Origin: Anthostomella pinea
Taxonomy: Eukaryota; Ascomycota; Sordariomycetes; Xylariales; Xylariaceae
Length of the DNA stretch: 64,000 nt
Direction: 5' to 3'
Assembly (NCBI GenBank): GCA_963556695.1
Contig: CAUWAG010000012.1
Coordinates: 1,736,001-1,800,000, forward strand
Shown: in pieces, positions 12,633 to 21,994 of the stretch
Layout of the letters: the number at the start of each line of letters is the position of its first letter
How positions within the stretch are numbered: the first letter of the stretch is position 1
Program-made: the position numbers and the translations under genes
The notes under the pieces: model-generated
What the model was told of the DNA's origin: nothing
Databases searched by the model: none
Seen by the model: only the letters and a program-made list of their open reading frames with translations

Positions 12633-13707
12633 GGTGGACGTCGCAATCGTAGTACCAGCGATGCTAATGGTCAATCAAATGGCAAAGATCAGAAGGCGAT
12701 TGGCAAAAGACTCTGGCTGCGAAGGAGTGTATCGATGTTGGCCCTGGAAATACAAATAGGTAGCCCTGTTGCATCAGGTGCGTTCCATGTGTCTGTAGCC
12801 TTGCGAAATGGATGCCCGCGGCCCCGCAGCCCCATGGGGTTTGGGCAGCTGTTTTTGGTGGGGCTGGCGATGACGTAACATTGAACTTCCCCAGGGGCTC
12901 CTTCTTTGCTACAAACATAAAGTAAGGCATTCTACCTCAGAGCTCGAGCAGTCTGATGATAAGAGGTACTTGAACATCTCTCCAGTCTGTTTATTCCGAT
13001 AATTCCTTCACTGTCCGTTTCGTCCATTTCGCAGCGCTTGCTCTCAATGCAATATCGGCCGACATCAAGCTTCAGCCAAGGTAATAGCAGGTATCCTGGC
13101 AAAGGGAAAGGGACAACCCCGTGGGAACGCCGTCTGACGCTCGCCTCATCATAGCAAGGCGGTCTATCACCTCAGACTAATCAGGAGACACACGTGTGTG
13201 AGCACCATGAAGGGCTCTAGTCTGGTTACATCTTAAGCCTTACTGTCGGCCCTGGTGTCACCGGTGTCAACAAAGACTCGTGCTTCACCCTCGATGGATC
13301 GAGGATATCATTGAGGCGAAAAACAATCACCGTGTCATGGGGTGTCACGTGTGCGCCTTTCTCCATGACAACTTGCATTGATTATCGAGCAAGTACACCG
13401 CAAGTGCTTGGGTCCGTTGATACCTATTTAAGCTGTTCCGAGAACGCCCCAACTAGCTTTACCACCGCTCCTGTCAAGATGTCGAGAGCCTCGGTCAGCA
13501 TGACTTCTCTCCACAATACCGTCAGTATTCTGAGCAAGTCGTTCCCACCAACTCTCAAGTCGACAGCATTTTGGGCCTTTTCTCGTCCTCTCACTCCGAC
13601 CCGGAGGACTTGATTAAGATACTCGGGTCTTCAGGTGGCCGCATCCATCCCTCGGGCGTTCTCTCAAAGACCGGATCGAGGGCCAGATAATCTGAGCCCA
13701 CTCTCTT
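12633..13707. other. MOG1 upstream region, nothing else recognised
   Basis: Holds the MOG1 promoter. A 100-codon frame at 13311-13613 has no recognisable domain and no supporting splice context, so I do not call it. Confidence 0.5.
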
Positions 13708-13995
13708 CTAGGCTTTGAGTAAAACTTGCTGGGCGCGTTTTTCATTGCTCCAGAGTGCGTTGTCCTCAAGGCCGAAAAATGAATTATGAGCTTTCTTCAC
13801 CCGCTGCTTTCTGGTCTTGAACCGGATGGGTTTGACTTCACCATTAACAGCTGCGATTCGTGCCCTCCCGATGGCCGCAGCTTCTATGACTGCTTTGGCG
13901 ATTCTTGCACCACTGACGAGATTGCGCCATGAATCACCCTCGACCAAGCTATCTACATCAATCTGCTTTACCGCCTCCAACTCCCGGCCACTACA
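13708..13995 (-). CDS. candidate 3' exon of an unidentified gene
   Basis: An open frame of about 95 codons on the minus strand ends at 13708. Its 5' side is a textbook fungal intron end: TACTAAC branch, then TTGTAG at 13996-14001, then exon sequence. The translation is lysine-rich toward the end (KTRKQRVKKAHN) with an Ala/Ile-rich helix before it (IAKAVIEAAAIGRARIAAV). I recognise no family. I could not place the upstream exon or start codon with confidence, so this may be part of a small gene or of a relic. Confidence 0.3.
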   Translation of the reverse strand, partial: CSGRELEAVKQIDVDSLVEGDSWRNLVSGARIAKAVIEAAAIGRARIAAVNGEVKPIRFKTRKQRVKKAHNSFFGLEDNALWSNEKRAQQVLLKA

Positions 13996-14316
13996 ACAGT
14001 TGATGTTAGTAACTCCAATTCAAGAAAATGAAGGAGTCTTCGGCAAGAAGACTCTCCGAGACCCTGCACGGGCTATCATGACCACTTTTCTCTCATGAAG
14101 TGTCCGAAAGGGGTCGAAAATGACTCGAATAGTTGCTTACTCTGGCATGCGCACCCATCTCCAAAGTTTCGGGATAGCCCACGATTCCTTTTTGATCATG
14201 TCCGCTCGAATGGATGCTGGCCACGCACAAGAAGGTTCGTACAAGCCCGGGACGAAGCCCACTGTGGCACATGAAGTCAGTCTGCCGTTTCCTGTTAATC
14301 CAGCAATTCCCTCTAA

Positions 14317-14331
14317 CATTCGCTCCATACC
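14317..14331. repeat. left target-site duplication of the SINE (15 bp)
   Basis: CATTCGCTCCATACC, identical to 14740-14754. The two copies directly abut the two ends of the 408-bp element. Confidence 0.93.
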
Positions 14332-14739
14332 GGCCGTATGGCGCAATGGTCAAATGCGCCTGGCTGTGTTCTCGTTTGTGCGGTGATCGACGAGAACAAG
14401 TGGGTTCGAATCCTGCTATGGCCCCCTTCTGACCCGGCTTGTGCGAGTCGACAACCAGGAACGGCTACTGGAACGATGTGTACACCAGAGGACTGAGGTT
14501 CACTGGGTCGCTTAGTCACTGGACAGGAGGTTTTTCTGACGAAATCGTGCTTAGGTATTGACTAAAACCATCTGGACACTCCAGATTGGTACCGCTACAG
14601 CGAGGATGGCTCGTGCGCGGATCTGAATGTATCTAGACTGACACTTCTACAACCTTGCGATGCATTGGCTCTGGGAGGCGTGGTTTGCCCTGTTAAGGGA
14701 CTGCACCCACGATAAATACAAATCAATCAATCAATCAAT
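14332..14739 (+). mobile_element. tRNA-derived SINE, complete, with 15-bp target duplication
   Basis: A 408-bp non-autonomous retroposon. The head, 14332-14423, is tRNA-like: GGCCGTA at the start pairs with TATGGCC at 14417-14423, a Pol III box A (TGGCGCAATGG, 14339-14349) and box B (GGTTCGAATCC, inside 14403-14413) are present, and a 7-bp hairpin (GTTCTCG/CGAGAAC, 14368-14397) sits where an anticodon arm or intron would be. An unrelated body of about 280 bp follows, then a 3' tail of tandem AATC units (14721-14740). Identical 15-bp direct repeats flank it exactly. This is the hallmark of LINE-driven insertion. It lies 51-66 bp beyond the F-box gene stop, in antisense orientation to that gene. 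Confidence 0.9.
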
Positions 14740-14754
14740 CATTCGCTCCATACC
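14740..14754. repeat. right target-site duplication of the SINE (15 bp)
   Basis: Second copy of CATTCGCTCCATACC, directly after the AATC tail. The absence of differences between the two copies suggests a fairly young insertion. Confidence 0.93.
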
Positions 14755-14804
14755 ACAGGAGTACCAAGGGACGGACAAATATAGACGTCCTCTCGAAACA
14801 GAGT

Positions 14805-15680
14805 CTACTCACTGACGATGATATCTGCCTCGCGGGGCACAGCCCGTTCTGTCTCCACGACCCTTTCCAATCCTGCCGTGATAGGAAACCACGCAGAACC
14901 CCCCGGTTCGTTGACCCAGCCTTTATAGTCTTCGGATCCACAGCACTGCGTGTAAGACCAGTCTCCGAGGTATTTACAATCGACAGTCAGGCTGTGGATG
15001 TTCGGCATTGCAATGGGGACGAACGAGCCATCTTGTCCCGGCAATGGAGGGCAGCCGTTCAGCAACGGACCGGACCCAAACATTGCTGCACACATGGCAC
15101 CTATCCGGATCCTAACGTGGCGCACACGAGGTAGAACAGAGCGTAGGGCCTCGCAAACATGGACCTTTTCCTCCGGGGAGCGAGAATCGATGCCCATAGT
15201 ATCGATTTCCAGGCTCGTGCAGCTCTCGGGAAGAGCTTCGATCACGTTGATCAACAATCGACGCTGAAGGTGGGCTCCGTTGGTATCTGCGGTGTAGTAG
15301 AGAGAAAATGAAGTCAAGTTGGTGAGACGGGGGAGAAGAGTAGCCAGGGCCTTCCCGTTCTCGTCTGGCAGATCGGCGGCGACGCTCCTAGAGTTCGGGT
15401 CCCCGAAGCCATTTGCCACTTCTTTCGCCTTGGGGCGGAGCGGGTCAAGTCTCCAGGTCAGCGAACGCACCTGCATGCCGTACTCATGCCGTTGAAACAC
15501 CTTCATGAATCGAGAAGTCGTCTCCGGGGTCAGTACAATGCAGCTGTGCAGGATGGGCGTAGCCAGGTCTCGCCAGGTCTTGCTGACTAGGAGACATGGG
15601 AGGAAACGGCCGGTGGTTGGACTGCCGCATTTTGCCGCCACCAAGATCTGGCGGAAGATTTCGTTTGGTACTGAATCCAT
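14805..15680 (-). CDS. F-box-like protein
   Basis: Intronless 291-aa product. The N-terminus has the fungal F-box pattern: VPNEIFRQILVAA, then about 15 residues, then LPCLLVSKTWRDLATPILHS. In such proteins this helix pair docks Skp1 of SCF ubiquitin ligases. The rest is leucine-spaced (LPRLTNLTSFSLYY, LPRVRHVRIRIG), like degenerate leucine-rich repeats that would bind a substrate. These families are highly variable between fungi, so the target cannot be guessed. The SINE lies just beyond the stop and may supply the transcript end. The frame shows no defects. Confidence 0.72.
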   Translation of the reverse strand: MDSVPNEIFRQILVAAKCGSPTTGRFLPCLLVSKTWRDLATPILHSCIVLTPETTSRFMKVFQRHEYGMQVRSLTWRLDPLRPKAKEVANGFGDPNSRSVAADLPDENGKALATLLPRLTNLTSFSLYYTADTNGAHLQRRLLINVIEALPESCTSLEIDTMGIDSRSPEEKVHVCEALRSVLPRVRHVRIRIGAMCAAMFGSGPLLNGCPPLPGQDGSFVPIAMPNIHSLTVDCKYLGDWSYTQCCGSEDYKGWVNEPGGSAWFPITAGLERVVETERAVPREADIIVSE

Positions 15681-16226
15681 CGAAGACTGGCAATATCAGT
15701 CGCTAAAGGTAGGTAGGTGTGAAGCGCACAGTCGAAGAGATGTAGACAACGGTTTGCTGGGAAGATACTGAGGGATGAAGTTTTTGCTCCAGGTGAAATC
15801 TCACTGTTGGTAGAAGGTTTGTGTGTGTGATGTGGGAAAGAAATGTCGAAGGGGTTTCTGGCTCCTTATGAGCACGTCGGTAGGTCCACCTCGAACAGCC
15901 ACGCCGATGTGAGCTTTCGGATATACGCTTTCGGTTAGCCATGCATGATTAGAGTTCGGGGGCGTTGTGGCAACTACTGGTGAAGTTTAATATGCGCTCA
16001 CCGGATTAAGTAGGCCAGTGATGTGCCAGAAGCAGTCCTACGGGGTAGCCAACGGCATCTGGAAGTCCATCGTGGTGGTAGTCCAGAATCTAAAGCCAGT
16101 CACACGCCACAACGCCTCTTGGCTCTGATAACGACGAGCCCAATGAGTCACCCGAAATAGACTTTCGGAAAAAGGTCCTCGCCCGTTTGTTCGTTATATG
16201 ATGTTTGTTATGCTCAAAAATTATTG

Positions 16227-16313
16227 CATTCCAATGGGGTAGTGGTCCAGCCCGCCCTTTAGGATATCGTCTGTAAGCAGGGGAAACGTCGGTTCGAATC
16301 CTGGCCGGGAATG
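16227..16313 (+). pseudogene. tRNA-like relic A
   Basis: Six bases (CATTCC) pair with GGAATG at the other end. A D-arm-like GGGGTAGTGG and a box B (GGTTCGAATCC) are present, and a T run follows directly. The T stem has mismatches and no clean anticodon arm forms, so it is not callable as a working tRNA. The D-arm spelling recalls tRNA-Glu/Val, but this is only a resemblance. Confidence 0.5.
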
Positions 16314-16326
16314 TTTTCTTTTTTGT
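16314..16326 (+). terminator. Pol III-type T-run after relic A
   Basis: TTTTCTTTTTTG directly follows the tRNA-like sequence, as in RNA polymerase III terminators. It suggests that the relic once was, or still is, a Pol III transcription unit. Confidence 0.5.
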
Positions 16327-16488
16327 CTTTTTGGCCCTCCCCACCCATCAAGGTACTCTCTCTCTCCTTTTTGTATTTTCGTATAGAGTTCAGCCACCTT
16401 GCGCACTTTCTGCACATGTCTGTCTACCTGTTTTACTTCGCACCCGCGACGGTACAGGATATATATACGAGTTTAGAAGGTTTGTCTG

Positions 16489-16583
16489 GTAGCCGGGTTG
16501 GTACGGCCTAGCGAAATATTCTTACAAAGTATTCTTACAAAGGTATTCTTAGCCACAGCGGTTCGATTCCCCTAGCGGCTGAC
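16489..16583 (+). pseudogene. tRNA-like relic B with internal 13-bp tandem repeat
   Basis: GTAGCCG at the start pairs with CGGCTGAC at the end with one missing base. GCC-GGGTTGGTAC-GGC forms a D arm, and GGTTCGATTCC is box B. The middle, where an anticodon arm is expected, holds 2.7 copies of TATTCTTACAAAG (16517-16551). It looks like a tRNA gene broken by a tandem duplication, followed again by a T run. Confidence 0.45.
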
Positions 16584-16585
16584 AT

Positions 16586-16601
16586 TCTTTTCTTCTTTTT
16601 T
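16586..16601 (+). terminator. Pol III-type T-run after relic B
   Basis: TTTTCTTCTTTTTTG just after relic B, similar in make-up to the run after relic A. Confidence 0.45.
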
Positions 16602-17752
16602 GTCTTCTCTGTTGGGTTTCGCCCTTCTTCCGCCAGAGTGAGTATATGTCATCCACTTGACTATGCCATTCCTATGCATCCATATGTATCCATCACTTTC
16701 GTTCGTTGTCAAACTGCATCGCCAACCTTCTCGCTTAACTTATAAGCATGGACAGACAGCGCTTTGTATCAGATGTGCAAGTATGCTAATGTACAGAATC
16801 TAACATGACTACAATTACTACTGGATCTGGTTACCTTATATCCAAGTCAGTCAGACTGGCCATTTCCGACGGCGACAGCCTACTGTACAACCTTCACTCA
16901 ATGTCATGGGAATACGGCAAGGGTCTATCAGACCAGGACGATGGCAGCCTATGGCAATAAGCCCCATCGCTACAGTTCGGCCTGTTCTTGCAGCCCGACG
17001 AGTTCCCCGATTTCAACGGGTGCACTCGCATGTCCAGCTCAGACTGGGGCCAATGTCGTATTCAACGCTCGTATCATCGTCAGCCAGCCTAGCCTCTGCA
17101 TGTGACCGAGACATCTCGTATAAGCTGCTCCTCTAGACATACGTTAGCGACGAGTCGTGAAGGCCGACGTTCATTGGCATTATGATGAACGACATCTGGA
17201 CACATGGGGGCGTCAGACCGCAACGTAACGGGCGAGATTTGTAACCATGAGGTCAGATATACCCCCAAAAACAGACACTGTCAGTGACAGTTCGCATTTA
17301 ACCCGCAAACACAGTCTTCTCGGTGGTGAATACGTCTCTTCCGAGATTAGGGATAAACTAGGGAGGGGTTCGGAGTGATCCAAATCGTTCCACGTGTCGT
17401 GGTTAACACCCAGATGGCTGTTCGAAGAGAAGAATCACAAGGGTGACTCAGGAATATTCCTGAGACGATGTAGTTGAGGCGGTGTAGCGACTATGATGTT
17501 TCATGACCAAGACAGAAAGGGCATACTAGAAATTGTCTCGTTCCAGAGTTACTAGTATTGATTGGAATGACAAAGGCTCACGGATCGAACATGAGCACTC
17601 CAGGGCTCCTAAAATGGCTGTGCTGAAGGCATATATAGAAGCGATCAACTCCCTCCTGGACCTCACCACCCGCATCCGAACCACTATCGCCGTCAGCCCT
17701 TGAACGCATCTAACTCTTTTACTACGAACCAACCAATCTTCAACTCCCAAAC

Positions 17753-18123
17753 ATGGTGCCCGAATCGCGTAATAAAAACTCAGCCGAGGTAAGAACATAC
17801 ATTGAATTCACCAATGCCTCCCTCAACCTACGACAGACCAAACTGACCAATTCCCTCAGCCCGGCGCTCGCCTCACCCACAACAGCATCGTCAATTACCC
17901 CCAGCGACCCCTTCGCCACGACGCAGCCACAACAGGGGGCACAACCGCAACAGGGGGCACAGCCGCAACAGGAGAACAGAACCGCTCGACGCTCAGCGCA
18001 CAGGGCTCATTCATGAGCTGTGAACACAGCTCGATCGGCTGCGGAGTGACGGGAATAGAGGTCTCACTGGTTGTCGCCGTGACTATCTTGGTTGGGGGTC
18101 TTGTCAATTGGGCGACTGGGTGA
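17753..18123 (+). CDS. small predicted membrane protein with 6-residue repeats
   Basis: Two exons, 17753-17788 and 17860-18123, give 99 aa. The intron starts GTAAGA, has a CTGAC branch and ends CTCAG. If it is not spliced, the frame ends earlier at 18016 and gives no domain. The spliced product has a short polar head, a run of three 6-residue units at about 34-51 (AATTGG, TTATGG, TAATGE) from three 18-bp repeats, two Cys (about residues 65 and 73), and a final hydrophobic segment (SLVVAVTILVGGLVNW, about 81-96). This would make a tail-anchored or single-pass protein. No family recognised. Support comes from the splice sites, the good start context (AACATGG) and the upstream TATA-like box. Confidence 0.5.
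17923..17976 (+). repeat. 18-bp minisatellite, three units
   Basis: Three near-identical 18-bp units built on GCAACAGGGGGCACA, inside exon 2 of the small membrane protein gene. The unit length is a multiple of three, so gain or loss of units would keep the frame. Confidence 0.8.
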
Positions 18124-18824
18124 AAAGAACGGCTGGTGATAACCTTCGTAGGTAGTCCGGCAAATACAAGGATCGTGTCTGTTTCTTCTAGATAATAAAC
18201 AGTAAGGGGTGTATCAAGGTAGTGGACAATCATGATACAGCCAGTAACCTACAGCTCGTAAGCCGCATTGGGAAGATCAAGACGACACGCTACGGAGATT
18301 CCTGTAGACAATGGTCCATGATGAGTGGCGTAAGACTCGCCGAACACTAGGCTGATCTTGCTTTTGCTCCGAGTATTCTCTACGGTTGATATGATGCCGT
18401 TTCGTTATAGATTATGCTGGCCATAAGATTACGGTACGGTACTTTTCATGGAGCAGGTGGCATATCGAGGGCCTTCGATAACGTCCATCATATTTGTACG
18501 CGAATGGTACTCTCCCTTGGTACAGTTCATTGCCCCAAAACACTCCAGCAGTGTTTCCTCCCAAGGCAACCGAAGCCCGCAGTACGCCACTAACGCCGGA
18601 GCCAAATCTCATGAAATAGGCTGCGCAGTATACACTGCGCATATAATTGGAATACATTAAACCCGCTGTACTACTGAATGGGAGTAAATGGATATTAGAG
18701 GATGGGTGAGGCCTTCTCATACTAACCCCAAACAACACAACCTGCACGACCTACCGGCAAGTGTTCAACTTGCCACATGACCACTCATTGACCGATGCAG
18801 GCCGACCGAACTGATAATACGAGC
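18124..18824. other. intergenic, nothing recognised
   Basis: Lies between two convergent 3' ends. Only short frames without domains are present. Confidence 0.45.
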
Positions 18825-20380
18825 TCAGCGTCGGATATCAATGCTCGCGCGCGACGAATCGAGCGAGGGCCGCAGCGAGCTGCTCGAGCTCCTTCGTCTG
18901 CGCGCGCGCTGCTCATTCGGGTCCGACGGGTTCAGACCCGTGGACTTGGCGAATAAGTTGAGAATATCTGTCAATGTGACAACGCCACTCAGGCGGCCTG
19001 ATAGGTGGGACCCCGAGAGCGAGGAGGCTGGGACGGAGGGAAAGTGAGGTCCGGTGGACGATTGCGCAGCTGACGGTGTGTTGGGCATGAAGACGGTGGG
19101 ACCGAGCGAAGGCGTACTCGGCGCGGATGGCGAGGGGGAAGCCGACTCGACTACCCACATCCTGTGAGAGCGGGTAGCCACGAGCTTGGCCACAGTGTGC
19201 GCGAGCGTCGAATAGGGGTTGACATAGAATACCGGGAATGAATCTTTGCCATTTTCCGTGCCGCGTTCAGTCAGAATAACGGAAATGAAGTGCATGCAAG
19301 TGTTCTGCAGGAGTGGGAGGCTTGTGGAGCTGGTCAGCAGTTTGACGTCTGCCGTCGAAATATTGCCGACAACGTTCAGGCCGTTGTCGACAACGGCTAC
19401 ACTCGTCAGCCCCTCCTGGCTCATCAGGTTGAGGGCTTCTGTCAGGGGACTGTCGGCACTGCAAAGGAGAATCAGCAATGACCATGCGCTAATGCGGTGT
19501 CGCAACCTACTTGACAGCTATTATCTGTTGAGAACCGACCCCCAACTCACGCATGGTGCAACTGTATAGCTCATCGACGGCTCGAAAGTGGCCGCCCTCA
19601 TTCCAGAAGAATTCCATGAGCTTCAGCTGACTTAGTATGCCAACAACTTCTCCACTGTGGTTCGTGACCAGGATCCGATGTATGCCGCTACCAAACGCTT
19701 CGATCGCGCTGAACAGATTCTGGTCTCCGGGGAGAGTGACAAGCGATTCCTTGCGGCATATAGGTTGGATATCTCGAAGCGGAATGCTGACCCGGTCCTG
19801 GGCCTTCTTGGCCAAGACGTCGTACAGCTCGACAAGATCCTCGCTTGGGTGTGCCAGGCCGACGACGACTAGTATATAGGCGTTCAGATCGCTGTAATCG
19901 AAAGTCGACACGGGTTTGGTGCTCGTGGCATCTTCGCGAATCAGGACTACGTTGCTCGAGGTGTGCTTGACGAGTGCCTGTAGCAATGATGAGTCAAACG
20001 CTCAAACACCAACGATGGGCTCAGCGAACCATTGAAGCATCCTCGACGCTCGTGTCCATCTCTACCCACTTGACATCGTCCTTCGCGACAAGCTCCCCGA
20101 TGGCGACATCTCGCCAGTCTCGGCCGGCGAAGCGAGGGTTGTGGTGTTTCTGGTTGGGCGGATTGTTCAGTAGATCTTGAATGGCGGATTGCGTGAAGGA
20201 AGGGTGTCGCTGGGCGCGTGGAGAGGGTGGCAAGCCGCGCAGGTTCTCAGCGAAGCTTGAGCGATGGCTATGGCCGGACTTGTGCAGGCTCGAGGAGGAG
20301 GGCGTTCGTTGAGGAGCGGCGGGCGAGATGGCGCTGTCCTTGGCGTCCTTGGTATCCCGGTACGAGGCGGGGTGCTCCAT
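18825..20380 (-). CDS. SDS23: CBS-domain protein of the Sds23/Moc1 family
   Basis: Sds23 proteins bind and restrain PP2A-type phosphatases and link nutrient state to cell-cycle progress. Exons are 20380-20030, 19977-19511 and 19458-18825; the product is 483 aa. The N-terminus is Ser/Pro-rich ([24 protein letters not shown]), with [14 protein letters not shown] and the [16 protein letters not shown] segment that precede the CBS region in this family. Four CBS motifs follow, among them [23 protein letters not shown] and [19 protein letters not shown], ending with [21 protein letters not shown]. The tail is Arg/Ser-rich, a likely phosphorylation region. Introns are 52 bp each. The first donor is GTTCGC, weaker than usual, but the join restores the expected CBS start ([15 protein letters not shown]). 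Confidence 0.92.
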
Positions 20381-21994
20381 GGTGGGATATATCCTTGCAG
20401 TGACGGATGGCGCGACAGACGGGAGGGCAACGCAAATAGGGAGGGACCTAGATATCTACCAGAGATTGCGACGGTGGTGTATCGTGCGGTGGCTGTGGTG
20501 AGTGTTGTTTGCGATCGAGGTGTCAGCGATTTGAGTTGTGTAGCTGGACGGGAGCTGTGCTGTGCTGCGGTACCGGCGGCGGTAGCTGAGCTTGCAGGCT
20601 TGTCACGCTTGTGAAGATAAGGTATGAAGCGGCATGTGGGGTCAACTGGTTGTGGGGATGAAGCTGTCAACTTGTCCAAGCGGGAGTCAACAACAAGTCA
20701 TGATGAGATGGTCCTAGTAGAGCTCCTCCTTCCTGATTCTGTTGTGAGGATATGCCGTGAGGCTGTGGAATCGAGGTGAAAGGAGGGATTAACTTATAAA
20801 CATAAGGGGCAAGGGGAAACGATCCTAGTACGGGGTAACTGATGCAGTATGCATCTTGGATCATGTACATGTAGGTCAGGCGTATGCACATGTAGATACA
20901 TATGTCTGTGATACCAATGAGAGCCTTTATATGTATACCACCATCTCCACCACCGGTGCCGTCACGGCGTCACCATCTGTCATTCCATTTGATCCAGTCG
21001 GTCTGCGCAAGTCACTCGGCTAGGAGCCAGAGATGGAGGGGTGAACTCACGCGTTATTGTTCACCATGCGATATGTCTACAATACGATTGTTGAGTTGAT
21101 TGCACTTGCAATCTGACATATCGCAAGACTGGGACGGAACGATAGTGAACAGAGACCTGAAGACCCTGAAGAGAACACAAGGTGCTGGATCTGTCGAGAC
21201 TAACAGGCCCATGACCTTCGACTTGCGTACAACGTTGATGTCGGCGGCTTGGTGCTGGTTTGCCATTCCTCTGGCATCCAAGCCCAATAAATATGACAGA
21301 CGAAACATGACTTCCATGTAGAATCGGAGGCAGTAACCCAAATGGGTGGTAATTCCTCGTATACCACATGTCAAGATGCAGGGTCTGATTGCCGTATCCG
21401 AGGTAGAACAGACTCTGAGAGAACATAGAGAACATAATCGACAGGAATGCCCAAACAACAAACACCCTCAATATGCATTGTAGGAGATAGTCAGCGAAGG
21501 TCACCCAATAGATGTACGGAAGTCTGCCCCTCCACGACGCACGGACCAGGTTAGGCTCAACAAGCATAGCATATCCAGATTAATTATTTTTTAATTCCTG
21601 CCCGTCGAGAAAAAAAGGGCAGCGATAGACGTGGTGGTCGGCCCCCCTCTTTCGCGACTGTCCCCTCCACGCCAGACGACACCGACTCCGATACAGCAAC
21701 AAAACGACATCCCTAGCCGCCACCACGCCTCACCACGCCCGCCGCCGCCTTTCGCCCTGGAATGCCACCGGCCACTGCTGCTTTAGAAGTTAGAACCCGC
21801 CGGCATTGACTAGGTACTCTGGCCTGCCGCGTGCTGTCTGCTTCCAAGTTGCATTTCTAGTCGCGTCTCAGCCCCGCGGGGCACACACCACCACCACCAC
21901 TACGAACACCACGAACACCTGATACCTAATCCGCCTTCGGTCTTCCGAACCTGCCCTCCTCCTCCCGTCCGTATACGCGATACCGACCGCCAAC
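20381..21994. other. region between SDS23 and the importin gene
   Basis: Divergent 5' regions. The importin side (21600-21990) is C-rich on the plus strand, like a housekeeping promoter. A hydrophobic frame at 21061-21567 is listed separately. Confidence 0.5.
21061..21567 (-). pseudogene. unidentified hydrophobic ORF, possible gene relic
   Basis: A 168-codon frame on the minus strand starts MLVEPNLVRASWRGRLPYIY and has one long membrane segment (about 20-55, FADYLLQCILRVFVVWAFL). An overlapping frame continues with RFYMEVMFRLSYLLGLDARG, so the two may be parts of one frameshifted or spliced protein. The hydrophobic pattern weakly recalls fungal wax-synthase-like acyltransferases, but no catalytic motif is visible. 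I treat it as a possible relic. Confidence 0.25.

Larger units (their letters stand above)
15681..17752. other. gene-free stretch with tRNA-like relics
   Basis: No protein gene supported. It holds the F-box promoter, two tRNA-like sequences at 16.2-16.6 kb (listed separately), and near 17630 a TATATAGA motif about 120 bp before the small ORF at 17753. Confidence 0.5.

Noticed and set aside
14719..14741. AATC repeats as a microsatellite or CRISPR-like array
   Set aside because: They end exactly at the target duplication and are the tail of the SINE; no spacers.
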